Source: Sitta carolinensis
Taxonomy: Eukaryota; Chordata; Aves; Passeriformes; Sittidae
Reading direction: 5' to 3'
DNA length: 64,000 nucleotides
NCBI GenBank assembly: GCA_032173965.1
Contig: JAVUNC010000005.1
Coordinates: 46,052,501-46,116,500 of the forward strand
Of the stretch, positions 1 to 13,100 are shown one piece after another (position 1 is the first letter of the stretch; each line of letters begins with the position of its first letter). The position numbers and the translations under genes were made by a program. The notes beneath the pieces are model-generated. The model was not told the origin of the DNA, did not search any database, and saw only the letters and a program-made list of their open reading frames with translations.

Positions 1-2117
1 AGCAAAGCTCTACAGAAGCAATAGGGACTAGATTTATTTCAGTTCCACTGCATCCTTCATGGAAACCAGGAGATATTGCGAGTGGTTGGTCGCTAAGTGT
101 AGGTGATAACATGCCCCTCTCCTAAGGAGTTCTTTGCAACTGGTCTGGGAAGCTCACTGCCTTAGGAAGCCATTAAATAGAATTTAAGCTAAGTAGGGGT
201 GGGATGGGGTGGTGGAACGGTTTGACTGAGCACTAACACCATTTTCTACTTGTTAAGAAACAGCTCACGATCCTTTGGGCCAGCTGATGGTCCTGAGCTA
301 GGATCCTTAGCTCTATGGGGATAATCAGATGACCTGAAGTCATCTTTTTTCAGTCTTATGTTTTCTACACCTCTTTGGTGTCACATTCTGATGACTTGTG
401 TGAAAGGAGAAGCTGCTGCCTTAGTGTTCCAGGAGTCACATCCACACTCCCCTCCCCACCCCCCAGACTAAATCCCTTAGCAGTAAGCAGCTCCAGGAGC
501 CAGTGGGTGTCCCTTTCCTCACACACACACGGTTGCTCTCAGGTGCACTTCCTCCTCATTCAGGTTCAACCATAGGTTTCCAACAACACTCTCATGCACT
601 AGAATTTATAAAAAATAAGAATTTAATAGAGTGGTATGTTACTGTGATGTAGATAGAAACACACAGTAACACATATAACAGGTGTTCAGGCAGAGAAGAA
701 GAAAGGAAGAAGAAGATTCTAGTTTATTGTTGACCTCGTATCTATAAGTTTCTGGACAGTGATCAGAGATTGGACAGAGAAGTTCCCACCTCTCCATCTC
801 CACTGGTCACTTGAGAAGTCCATCAGGTGATATCTTTCACAAAGGAATGCAAACATGATTCTTGTTTATCTTACAATTCATGAGAACTGACTCCACTATA
901 CTAAAACAAATCAGAAGGCTGATTTTCAGGGACACCAGTGGTACAGCAGCATGTCAGCTTGAGCTGGATGCCTTCGGAGAGGGACTATGAACAAAGAAAT
1001 CCCCAGGGATGATGCCCTTCATGTGCTCTTAATGCAGGTTTTTTTTGGTCCAATGGTAATTTTTGGTCTGAATCTTATTGGATTCTTTCTCTGTCTCCAT
1101 GCAGGCAGGCCATTGCTTATTTTATTGAGTTGATGGTTGTAGCATCCTTATCTTCTGTTTTGCACTCTTGTGCACCTGTTCACTGGCAGAACATGGGGAG
1201 CTAAAAAAGTGTTAGACTCAGGATAAATATTACAACTAAATCATCAGTGTCTCATCAAGATTCTTCTCATATTAAAGACAAAACACAGCACTGTACTAAT
1301 TACTAGGAAAATTAACTGTATTTCAGCCAAAAACGTATCTTTGTGAAAATTCACAGCTTGTGGCCCAAGGCTTCGGGAATTCCAGCTACTCATGCTAAGC
1401 AAATAAAATTAAGCAAACAGTACTCTAAAAATCATGCAATAGTACAACTATGACTCATTCTATTTAAAATTTATTTAAGCTAAACAACTAATATGTCTCA
1501 ACACTTTATCATTGGTTGCTGCCATAAATAAATTCACAGTAAAAGCCTCATTTTTTCAGGCTGTAATAGGAGTATCCTACAAGATGACAATGTTTGTACC
1601 TAAGCCAAAATGCACAATAGTTTACATATGAAATAAGTGAAACTCTAGTAATTGACTGTCCCAAAGATGACAACAAAGATCTTCAAACAGGCCCAACCCA
1701 CACAAAAAAATGCAAGTTCCTGTTGAAATAGTAATGAAGTAACAAGTCCTAAGGCTGTGTGGGATCCTTCTCTGATATCCTCCAACATGCTTACCTATGG
1801 ATGAAGTTTTTCTGTCCTCAGTTAGTGATTCTCTCATTCCAGGGAAAGACTGCTTCCCAGTTTGATTTGAATGCCGGTCCTCTAATCAGCTGGAGAAAAG
1901 GAGTCACTTACATAAGCCAAAGAAAAGGAAATGCTTCTGCAGTACAGCTCACATGAATAGCTAGGACCGAGTGCTGTTTGACTAATGAAATCCAGCTTCT
2001 GCATCTTCTCACCCCGTTTCTTTAGGGCTGTTTTGACTGGAAGGAGTGGGAATCTGGGAGGCTTTCCTCTTCTGACTGGTTCTTTTTCAAGGCGGTCGGT
2101 GAAAGCAAGGGGAAGAC
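1..2117. other. Region upstream of SLC23A4 coding start
   Basis: No coding exon could be supported here. The stretch from about 590 to 1200 looks like an old interspersed element and is listed separately. Just before the start codon, at 2083-2091, a pyrimidine-rich run ends in AG. The annotated first coding exon may therefore be preceded by an intron, with a noncoding first exon and promoter further left or outside the window. No TATA box or CpG island that I would defend is visible. Confidence 0.4.
590..1200. repeat. Probable LTR-type retroelement remnant
   Basis: A segment around 950-1020 resembles a second segment around 4150-4215. Both share a GAGCTGG start, a TGAACAAAGAAAT core and a shared ATGCCCTT/ATACCCTT end, with substitutions between. 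Two diverged copies 3.2 kb apart in non-coding DNA point to a dispersed repeat. The style resembles avian endogenous retrovirus LTRs. The limits are approximate, and no internal viral gene is visible. Confidence 0.4.
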
Positions 2118-5100
2118 ATGACCCCCTCTTCAGACAAAGATCTCAACGGGCTAGATAACCCCAGCTTTGTGGTGAGTCTGCTCTCTCAAACATAATTCTT
2201 GCATAAACAGGTGCAAACCCTGTGGAAGGAGGAGAAAGGGAAAGCTGGGGGCTCGGGCTGCTGCAATGATTTTGGTGTGTGGTAAACTTCTGTCTCGGTT
2301 CTTACTGAGAATAATCCAAGGAATGATTTCCTCACTACAGCCCCTGCTGCTGCTGCAGACTCAGCATACTTTCTACTCTCTGGCACCCTTTTAACTTCTT
2401 TTCTCTCCACTATTTCTAAAATGATAAAGTAAATGAATGTCAGTGCAAGTGTATCTGTACTGAAAAGCAGGTGATCCTGTGTTCCTGGGTATAGCATTTT
2501 ATGTATTAATTAGAAAAATTACAATAGAAATTTAGCCTAGTAAAGACTGTGTTTTTTTGTCTTTTGGACCTATTTCCAGTGAGGTGAATTGTTAGAAAGG
2601 TGGGTGAAGAAAGGCTTTGGGTGTCAGCTGAGGAGGGCACCCTGTAGAATTATAGAAATGTAGTAAAAGCTGTAAATGATGTGCCAGTCCAGAGGTGTGT
2701 GGTACACTGAGAATGCTACTAGCTATAACAGCCATGGGTGAGGGGTCACCTCCATTAGAAACTAAAAACTTTGCTTTTTTTTCTGTCAGCAAGTGTGAAG
2801 GAGTGAGGTCCTGCAAACATCTAGCTACCTTGGTACAGACCATCTGTCTGTGCTGCCTTGGAGGAAGCATTTTACCTCTTAGTGTACAAGTCCCAGATTT
2901 CTTGGGAAGCTCTGCATGAGTTTGCTATGTGCAGTGGAGGTGCTGTGCCAGCTATGGGCAGAGCCTCAGGGAAGTGCTCAGAGTCAGTCAGCTTTCTTTC
3001 ATTATTTTTAACAGGCTCTCCATTTTACCTTGTTCTGCCATAACACATATCAGACTTGTGAATTCTTACGGTTTGAATCACCCTAAAGAAGGTAGAAGAC
3101 CTTTGTGGTTCAAGCAGTTCAGTTCCTGACTGCCATCCTGATGCACTTATTTAAGATGTGACTGAGGGTCCTCGTGCTATGTCTGGAGCCTGAGGCACAT
3201 GGAGGGTGTACTGGTCCCCTGGATTCATGGGAGCAGCTGGGCTGAGAACCCCCAGCAGTGGTTTCCCTTCCCTGCTCCAGACTGCTCCTGCCTTGTCCTC
3301 CTGCCAGCGTCTCAGCCTCACAGGCTGGCTGAGGTTGGAATGCAACTCTGGAGGTCACCTTCTTCAAATCCCTGCTCAAACAAGGTTGCCCAGAGCCAGC
3401 TGCCTAGGAATGTCTAGATAGTTTTTTAATATCGCTAAGGATGGAGAATCTACAGCCTCTCTCTCAACTGCAACCTGTGCAGTGCTTGGTCACTCTTACG
3501 GCAAAAAAATGCTTTCAGATTTTAAGATAAAAAATACCTCCTGCATTTCAGTTTGAGTCCAGCGCCTCTGCTCCTGTCTCATCCTGTAATCTCCACTCTG
3601 TCCTTTTCCTGATGAGCCCTGCTCACTCCCCTCCAGCTCCTGGGGAGGGTCAGGTGCCCATGTGATGATCATGCGGGCTGTTACTGGCACAGGCTCTGCT
3701 GGCTGGAATATGCCTCCTGGTTAATTCGGGGAAAATTGCAATGAAAAGAAAGGAGCTTACTGCTGTCTGCCTAGCTTAGCATTGTCTACCCGTGGTGTTA
3801 TTCAGGAGTAGTTGTCCCCAAATAACTCCATGCATGGGCAGTCTTAAGTTCCTTGCTGTACATTTGTTAATCCACGGCTCAGGCTTTTTTGTTCTGAAAT
3901 GAAAATGTCTGCACAGGGAGTTATTAAGGAACACCTTCTGCTCTTGAAGCTCATGCCCGAGTCCAGTTTGAGTTAACTCTACCTTCACTTATCTATTTGG
4001 AAGTATCTGTAATGCTCCCAGTTTGCCTTGGCTGGATAAATATGCTGTGTTTGTTAAAAGGGTTTCTCCAGCATAGGTCTCCCATTGCAGAGTCTTGGGC
4101 TTTAAGTTGATTAAGGTAGTTTATTTGAGTGGTACTGTGTAGAAACAGCTCGAGCTGGGTGCCACTGGGGAGGAACCTTGAACAAAGAAATTCATGAGCA
4201 ATTATACCCTTACAACCTGAGTTCCCACCCCTCACACAACAGTTCAGATCAATAACAATATTAGGGTCTGGGGTCTTAGGGATTACATGGCTGTTTTCAA
4301 CAGCATGACCTAAAATGGGACTTTGGAGACTCAGCCAAGAGAATGCAAACCTGGAGGTTTCAGGCAAATGAATTTGGTAATAATCTGCCACACCTGCAAA
4401 ATTTACAACAGAATGCAACATCAGTTTTATATCTCTGTTCCTGACCACAGCACTACCTGTTTGCCTCCATCAGTAGGTAGGCAGGAGTGTTACTGCAGAC
4501 ACTTTGCTGTCATGTTGGGTATTTTGGTGTCTTCAGGTTCCTGCAGGACTTGGAGGATAAAAAACCAAAAAGGTAGTTTGGTGCAGACAAACTGGTTAAG
4601 CTTCTCCAAACAGCAGGTTTCTGTCCCTGGCTGATAGAGCAGGGCATCTCAGCCCAGAAAAGCCCTCTGCTGCCAGGATGCTGAGGATTTGCTGGTCGGA
4701 GATGGGTCAATGAAACAAATGCTTTGGGATCTTAATTAGCTTTTGCATCTGGCTCTAAGTGTTGTGGTTTCCCAGGCAGCCTCTCTCCACCCTGTGTGTG
4801 TGTGCACAGGGGTCAGAGTGTGCTGGAAGGAGGCACAGACAACCAGGAGAATTTGCTCAACTCAAAAGCTGTGGCAAGTGAAGCAAAGCACTGCGTTGCT
4901 TTCCTTGACAAAATGCATCTTTATATAAATAAACTCTGAAAGACATACAGCTCCCTGGGGAGCTCTGGGGCTTCTGTCTACCTGGAAGGAGACCTGAGAT
5001 TTCCTGGGTGGCAGTTTCAGCCAGCTCCTTTGGCATGGATGCTGGTGTCCCTGTGTTTCACCCAGCTCCTCTGTAGGAGGCAGGGTTTTCTAGTAAGACA

Positions 5101-5223
5101 AAAGGCAGGTGTCTTTATCAAGGCAGAACACTGGTAAAGGTGAGCATAAGGAGATTGAAAGAGAAGACCAAGGAAATGAAATATAAAATGTGCTTCTACT
5201 CAGTAATTAGTGGCAGTCGGATG

Positions 5224-5286
<63 letters not shown>

Positions 5287-7083
5287 ATATATAGTAATAT
5301 ATTTTATATATAGTAATATATTTATATATAGTCAGTATATTTTATCAAAAATGCTGTTTAGATGGAATTGCCAGGAGGTACAGAGACCAGAGGACAGTGC
5401 AGCTTTCACTGGTAAGCCTACTGCACACTGTTGCTTGCTTCTGGTTGCAGTTTCTTTATTCTTAACTGGATTTTAATGATATCAATGCACTTTGTTAATA
5501 TCATGTCCCTTTGAGATTGAGATACCCTCTGATGTTTGTTCAGGCTTAGACACACCAGCACACACAAAAATTTTCCATATTTTGTTTTTTGTCTCTGTTT
5601 TAATTTCTCCTCCTTGGTATTTTTGGTTGGTTGGCTGGTTGGTTTTGTGTTTTGTTTTTGTTTTTTAATATCATGGCATTGTTGAAAGCTACACAGGAGG
5701 TATTCATGCCAGATGTGGAGCAAGGCTGCAAGAGAGGCAGCTGCGAGGCATCTGCAGAGCCAGGCTGTGGCTAACAGAGTGTCTCTCCTGTTGTCCAGGG
5801 TGAACATGGGAGCCACTGCCATTCCTCACCAGCTCGTGCTGCCTGGGGCCCAGAGCAAGGTGGGGGCACTGGCCACAGTGGGACCAAGCTTGGCTACAGT
5901 GTCACAGATGTGCCTCCCTGGTACCTTTGCCTCCTGCTGGGCATTCAGGTGAGATGGGAAGGCAGGTGGAGGCTGGGAGCAGGTGAAACTGTTCAGCCAG
6001 TTAATTGGGGTGAAACCTGATTTTGGGAGTGCTTTACTTTCACAGGGCTCGAATGGGGCTCTGAGGCTGGATCTTAGTGAGCTCGTGTCCTTTGTTCCAC
6101 GTCCTGAGCACTGGCTATTATCATCATGCCCACAGCTACATGGCACCCTTTGAAGTGCAAATGGCCCGGCAGAGTCCTGGGGCTGGGGTCAAATAGTTGA
6201 TAAGGACATGCTGGGTGCCTTGGCTGAAGGTAGCCAAACATGTAAGGGCAACAAAAACTCAGCAGCAGGGCACGCACAGCTTTGGCTGATGTCTGTGCCA
6301 AGATGTGTGAGCCAGTGAAATGACCCAGTGCCACCAATGCCGTGCTGGGTAGGGAGCCTGCAGGAAAAGAGACCTCAGAGTCATTAAGATAATGATGGAC
6401 TGTGCTTAGAGGTTGGTGGAATTTTGTACTTTGTTTCCTTAAATTGAAATTTAGAGTGTATCAACCCAACACACCTGAATCATAATTTTAATAAAACATG
6501 CCTGTAATGAATAAAGTGTGTTTCTGAGTGCCACCAGTTCCCCGCTACAGTCCTGTGCTCCAAAGTGAGAGTGAACAACAAAGGTTAATAATTAAAACAA
6601 AAAGAGGTTTTAAAAATTATTTTCAGGTTTAGTAATTAACTACAGGTCATTGTAGAAATATGTCTGTGACTCTTTTGACAAATACAATGCCCAATTCTTC
6701 CATCCTTGGCACTCACTTTTTATGGTTATCCATAATTGCACTGTGTGAGAAAAGCTACTGATGGCAAAAAACATATAGCTCCAATGTGCCAACTTTTTAT
6801 GTCATCCTTTGTGGTTCTAATAAGATGGACTGAAATATTTGCATTCATTTTGCCTGATTGCTCTCTCTGTGTACCCTGGGAGGTCCCCAGCTTCCTGGAA
6901 AAGTATGTCCAACAGCTTTGTCTGCAGGTGCTGAGGATAAACTGGTTGTGTCTGATAGTGGCCTGGGAAGTCCAGAGCACCACAAAAGGTCTTTGGACAT
7001 GTAAAGGAGGAGACATTTCAGTGGGTTCATTACAATTCTTGTAGGCGCTTTGGAACAGCCCCTAACAGAGCATTAAAGCTGCC

Positions 7084-7114
<31 letters not shown>

Positions 7115-10100
7115 AAGAGGAAATGGGTAATGCTATTATCACCCAAGCACAAAACTATGAGATCTCTCAACAACATGGTAATAACATAGAGCCAGTTCTT
7201 AACCCAGTCTTTTTCTGTGGCTCCTAGCACTTCTTGACAGCCATGGGAGGTCTGGTAGCCATCCCGCTGATCCTCTCCAAAGGGCTTTGCCTCCAGCATG
7301 ACCTACTGACCCAGAGCCACCTGATCAGCACCATCTTCTTTGTCTCAGGAATTTGCACCCTGCTGCAAGTCGTCTTTGGGGTCAGGTAGGCCAAATGCAA
7401 GAACTGGGAATGTGAGCAATTACTGTGTGCTAGGCCACCACCCTGTTGTAGAGTTTATCAGTGAAAATAATTTGTTACCCTTAGGCAATCAGGTTCCATT
7501 GCAAAGCACCCTGAAACTGCTGACAGCTTTGCAGGGCTACGTTGCTGTTCTGAATTTTGCATCTCCTGATACTTCATATATCTTTTGTTGGGCTTATAAG
7601 GAATCTGTCCTCAAAATAATAGAACATTGCAACACGCAGTAAAAAGTACCTGCTTCCTACTTACTTCAGGCATCCTCCAGCTGAGGCAGGTGCCTTCTGA
7701 TTTGTACCCAGAATCAAGAGAGCACAGATTCTAGAGGAAAATAGGGGAGGGGATAATTAGGAGAAATTGAAGTCCATCTGCCACCACTTAGGGACTCAGG
7801 AAGAGTTCAGCAGCACGTCCTGTTATGTGATGCTGCTTCTCACGCTCAGGGATTTGTGGCATAAAAGGTAAATCCCTTGCTGATGAGCAGCCAGCAGTGT
7901 GATGAGCATGGAGTTGCCATTCAGTACCCAGAAAAAGAAGTATTTAATAAGAGAGATGACTGCAAGTACTCCCTCTTTCCAGAAAGACTCTGTATTTTTG
8001 CTGACCTTGAAAAATTTCTTCTATTCCCCTTGTCATAACTCTGGGCTGTCTCTCTCTTTCCACTCTTTCCACAGGCTTTTTCCTCCAGTATGGCTGGAAC
8101 CTGTGTTTCTTGCTTCAAAGACAAAAGTTACACATGCTTTGGTTTCTGAATCTGAGGGACTCTGGCTAAAACTTCTACTATCAAATCACTGGTCAACTGC
8201 CAGCTCCACAAAATGTTTTTCCTCCTCACTTCACTATTGAAACTTTTCTCTCTCTCTTAGTCTTAAGAAGTGTCTGTAGACAAACTTCTGTAGGGTGCTC
8301 CCCTTCTCCTACACTGTTACAGGATTAGTGGAGGAAGGAGGAGCACCTTGACCACAAAAAACAGAAAAACTGGTTCTTCAGCTAAATTCAGGCTGGAGTG
8401 CATAACCATCACTGCTGGCGTGTTTCAAGCATTCTGAGTTCTCCCAGGCACCCTCCAAATGCCTCGGTGAATTCCTGAGAGCTGTAATGTCCCCTGCTGT
8501 CTGTTAGTTGGGGATGAAAGAGTAGAAGAGAGGCTCTCTCTCCCATGGCTGAATAGCTAATTGAAGTTCAACAGATCAAATGAAGTGGTAAGGAGTTGTT
8601 CCCCTGGGATGAACTTGAATGGCTCTTGCCAGTGCTGAGGGCACAATTGCCTGGCTGCTGACCCCAGCTATAAGGAATGAGGACATTCATGAAGCAATGG
8701 CCAAGGGAAAAGCTGACCTGCTGCAATCTGCAGCTCAGTCATGTTACACAGCTTGAAAAATCAGCAGTGGGTCCCAGACAGTCATTGGAGACACTCTCAG
8801 AGGCTCCTGAGGGGAGACACAGGTCATTTGCCATTATGGTAAGCCCTGCTTAGTAAATTCTTGGACATCGTATGCTGATTATCAAAACATAATATTGCCT
8901 TCCCTATTTCTGCAGCTTTCCCTCTTGCAAACCCCACAGGAAAGAGTTCAGTGTGCCCCATAAGCACAACCTTGGCACCCCATTTCCCTCTGAGCCCACC
9001 CATGCCAACACTGGCTGTGAAATAACTTGAGGACCAACACAGCAAGAACTACAAATCTACTATTGGATTCTAAGTCATGGCCCTGGGCCTTCTCTATTTC
9101 TTTTTGTTTGTTTTTTGTGCCTTGCCCAGCAAAATTGTTACAAAGCTTTGACAGTGCTTCAGTTGTGAGTGACTAGTATAAATACTTGGTTTAGGTGACA
9201 GAGACATGGTCTGTTACAGCTATGCCATCTCAGCTATGCCTTCTCTTATTTCAAGAATTGTAGAAACACCTCTGTTTCAGGGAAAGCTGTGCCCTGCAAA
9301 AGCATTCACCTGAAATGCTGTCCCATGGCTTTTCTGAACAGGTGCCATGAGAGCTCCTGGTACAAGAAGAGGTTGCTTTGGGAGTTCTTCCTAGGGGTAC
9401 TTCCTAAAGGGAGGAAATAGAGACACCTTGGAGGTTTCCTTTGGCTGTTTCAGGGATGCTGTGGCCACTCTCAGGCAGCTTAGAATTTTTCAACCACACT
9501 AGAGAATGGTTAAAAAAACTTGCACTGCAGTGGGGGCTTGTGTGGGGCTTTGAGGAGCCATTCAGGCCTTTTAGGTCTCTGTCTTCATTTCTTCATGCAT
9601 GGAAAAAGAGGCTGGTGTAGCTCAAAGGAGCATTGCTCTGCTGTATAAATCTCTGCATGAAGCCAGTGCTGAATTCCTCTGGAGATGCAGGCTCCTTGCT
9701 AGCCTGAGGGATTCCCAGAGGGAGAAATACTCTAAGCCAGGAGACATGTGGTGTGGCGGGAGAGCCAAGGTCTCACCCAGTCAGTGCCCACAGACCCCTC
9801 CATGCAGGTTTCCTTTCCAGTCTCAGTGGAAATGAAGAAGAGGAATTGACATTAAAATCCAGTGTGCTAAAAGCCAAGTCACGTTTTCTGTCACCCTCAG
9901 ACTGAGGATCGTTGTGACATGGGGAGTAGTTAGTGCATGTCCTTGTGTGCATGAGAACACTGTGAAGAAAACCAAAGCAGCCAAAGGGCACAGATATTGG
10001 ATATTGGCAAGACTGACGCTGAGCTTTTCCTCAGCATCTCACCATCTTTCTTCCTTGGTCTTCCTCCCTCCACCAGCTTTCTCCTACTCTGTGCAGGTCT

Positions 10101-13100
10101 GTAATCAGCCATTAGAAGCCTTGCTTTTTCCTTAACACAGGGCAGCAGGGTTGGACTGTGTCCCTCCATTGCTGGTATTTGAACCTCAGCTCTTGCCCCA
10201 TGTCATTGATCTTGCATTCAAGGGGCAGAAATTCCTACCCATGGTCAGTGACGGTGACCTGCCACAACAATTCAAAAGATACTGTCAGAGGCCATGGGCA
10301 GACTGATTTTTAAATTGATTTTGCTTTCCTTTCTCTCACCCTTATAGATCAGAGTTTCTAGCTTTCTCACTTGTCATTTTTTCCCTCTGCTTTCCTTCCA
10401 GGCTGCCTATTATTCAAGGAGGGACTTTCACATTCCTGACCCCCACCTTGTCAATGCTGTCTCTCCCCAGCTGGAAGTGCCCTGCCTGGACAGAGAATGC
10501 CACCATGGTGAATGCCTCTTCACCAGTATTCATCCAAGTCTGGCAGACACGGATGCGAGAGGTATATTACATTTTCAGTGGCACCTGCTCTGCATCAGGG
10601 CTGTTTGCTTTCAGCAAAGTGGCCATGTCATGGCTATCACAGCTGGAGAAACTTCTATTCCCAATGAACCTTGGCCCCCATGCTCTTGCAGCTTCCTAAG
10701 CATCTGTTCTCTATCAAAAAAGCAGGTGCTTCACTGCTGCTGCACAGGGGACACACAGACCTCCTCGTGTGATTTATGGTCCCTGCAAAGTCTCCACTGG
10801 TCCAATCAGATCCTTTCTCCATAAAGCATGGTTAGCCTTGAAGAAGAAAAATATTTTCATGGAAAGAACCCTGTCTAAGCACAGGAAATGTAGTAAAAAA
10901 AATGCAAGGCAAAACCTACTGTAAATATTAAGGAAAAGCACATTCTTAGGTAATCAGAAGGGAGGAGAAAAGGTCAGGGGTCTCACTGCCTTATTCTACA
11001 TCGATTGCCTTTATCAGACTAAAGTTACTAAATTTACGTCTGTTGATCCATTTGTTGGTGTGTTTTCCAAACCACTTGGGAAGTGTTGAAAGCTCATCAG
11101 GGATTTGCTGTGCAGCACAGGCTGCTCTCTGCTGATACACATAAATCTATCACAAGGGCACTGCTGACATCTCATTTCAGTCTGGGTCATTCACCCAGCC
11201 CCTGTATTTCTCTTCCCTTTGGAGCTGGGGGGAAGGAAGGTGCTCAGCACCACAGAGGTCCCAGCCTGGGCTCATCACCAAATCTGAGAAGGCAGAGAGC
11301 AGCCCCACCCCTGCCTGAAGCTGACACTGAAGTGAGCAGCATTTCAGAATGTAATTGCTGGCTCCTTGGCAGTGATTGTCAAACACAGGGAAAATCACAG
11401 TGATAAATGTGTTCCCAGAGTGAAACTGATACTCAGGAAAAAAAAAAAGAGGTTGTGAAGGGTCACTTGCTCCATCAGTGTGCTGAAGAAACCCAAGCCC
11501 TTCCCAAAAGGGAAATCAGTAGATACCATGGCCCTGCTCCTGTTTTGGGGGCAAGAGCTTTTCCCCTGTTTTGGGGGAGCAGGCAGGAGAGTGCAGGGCA
11601 GGTGATGCATACTTGAGTGGCCCAAGAAGACGGGGAGGAGGTGATCTCTTGAACAAAAAAAAGTCCCTGGTGAGGACTAAATCCATCAGCCAAGGGGGGA
11701 GTTTCTGTGCTGCAACTTTGCTTTGGTGGTCCTTTTCACATGTAATTCTCAGCCAGATTTTACTGTTGTCAGCAGGAGGCCCCTATGCCAGTCTGTCACT
11801 GGAGACTGAGCCTGGCTCTCCTGCTGGATTTGCTCTGACATGAAGGAAAGGCTTAACAGCTGGAGCTCCTTCCAACCTCTGTTTTCATCCTCCATTTTTC
11901 CAGGTGCAAGGAACTATAATTGTAGCTTCTTGCTTTCAAATCTTCGTTGGATTTTCTGGCCTGATTGGATTTCTGATGAGGTTCATCGGCCCCCTGACAA
12001 TCGCCCCCACCATCACCTTGGTTGCACTACCTCTGTTTGAGTCGGCTGGGGATATGGCTGGGCAGCACTGGGGCATAGCATTCATGTAAGTCTCACATCT
12101 CTGTGGGAAAGCTGAGAGTACACAATTCACCTGCTTCTAATATAAAACCAAGTGTCACAGTCTGTAGCAAAGTTCCCCTGGGTTCAAGGTTTATTTGTTG
12201 AACACCAACACATGTGAGAGGCTTGTGCAAGGCAGCCATGGGACATAGTCATTCTCTTCCAGCCTCCAGGAGGCTAAAGCCATCAGCAACAAAGCAAAAC
12301 CCAAAAATGAGTTAAAAAAACCTCGATTTTTGTAAAAATCCATAGTTCATAGGTCAGTAGAGATACAAGCCTTTCCCGTGTGTGCAGTCTCTGTCTCAGT
12401 TTTCTACACACACTGTCTTACACACCCATTATTTAAATTTAAAAGACATTCCTAAAATGACAAAGCCGAGCTCAGAGTTAGGTATTCTATGTTGAAATAG
12501 CTGGTGCTTTTGTATTGTCTTCACGTGAATGGGAGGAATTGTTCTCTCCAGAGAGGGCCTAAGGGGGTGTGGAAAGGTCTTTTACAGATGTAGCTTTCCA
12601 GCAGTGAGTGAGTGCTCTTTCCGGACATTTGTGTGCTTGCCCTTGCATGAGTGTAGACTGTGGCAAAATTTCCTGGGTATTTCAGAAATTAATTAAAAAA
12701 GGAGGAATGCCACTGCATGGTTGCATTGCAGACTTGGCACCTTCAGCTCCCTAATGTCAATTTCAGCATGGGATAGCATGCAATAGGGAGTAGGTTGTTA
12801 ACCTCTATGGGCTCCCATTATTTGCTGGTGCTTTCAGAGCTGATTTTGGAGACTTGGGACACAGGCTTGACTGTAGCCCTTGGAAGACAGCACGTTGTTG
12901 TGAGGACATGCTGCAGTACACTTCTCTCCTGGTCTCTTCTCTTCCCTGTACCTGCCCTCCCAGAAGCCAAAAGCCACCTCTCTTCTCCTTCCCGAGTTCC
13001 TCACCTAGCTGGTCTCTTCCACCAGCACCCCATATGATTCCAAATCCTGCTTAAAACCCACCTGTCTTTTCACCATTGTTTCTCCCATCATATTCCTGGC

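Larger units (their letters stand above)
2172..5798 (+). other. SLC23A4 intron 1
   Basis: This intron separates an 18-codon exon from exon 2, both in phase 0. It contains a CR1 fragment near 3330-3640, an LTR-like fragment near 4030-4520 and the TA microsatellite at 5228-5290. The 151-codon minus-strand reading frame at 3993-4448 coincides with the LTR-like fragment and has no recognisable domain, so it is not called a gene. Confidence 0.7.

Noticed and set aside
3993..4448. 151-codon minus-strand frame
   Set aside because: It coincides with an LTR-like repeat in an intron, with no recognised domain or splice support.
5210..5476. 88-codon frame with Tyr-Ile repeats
   Set aside because: It is the direct translation of the TA microsatellite.
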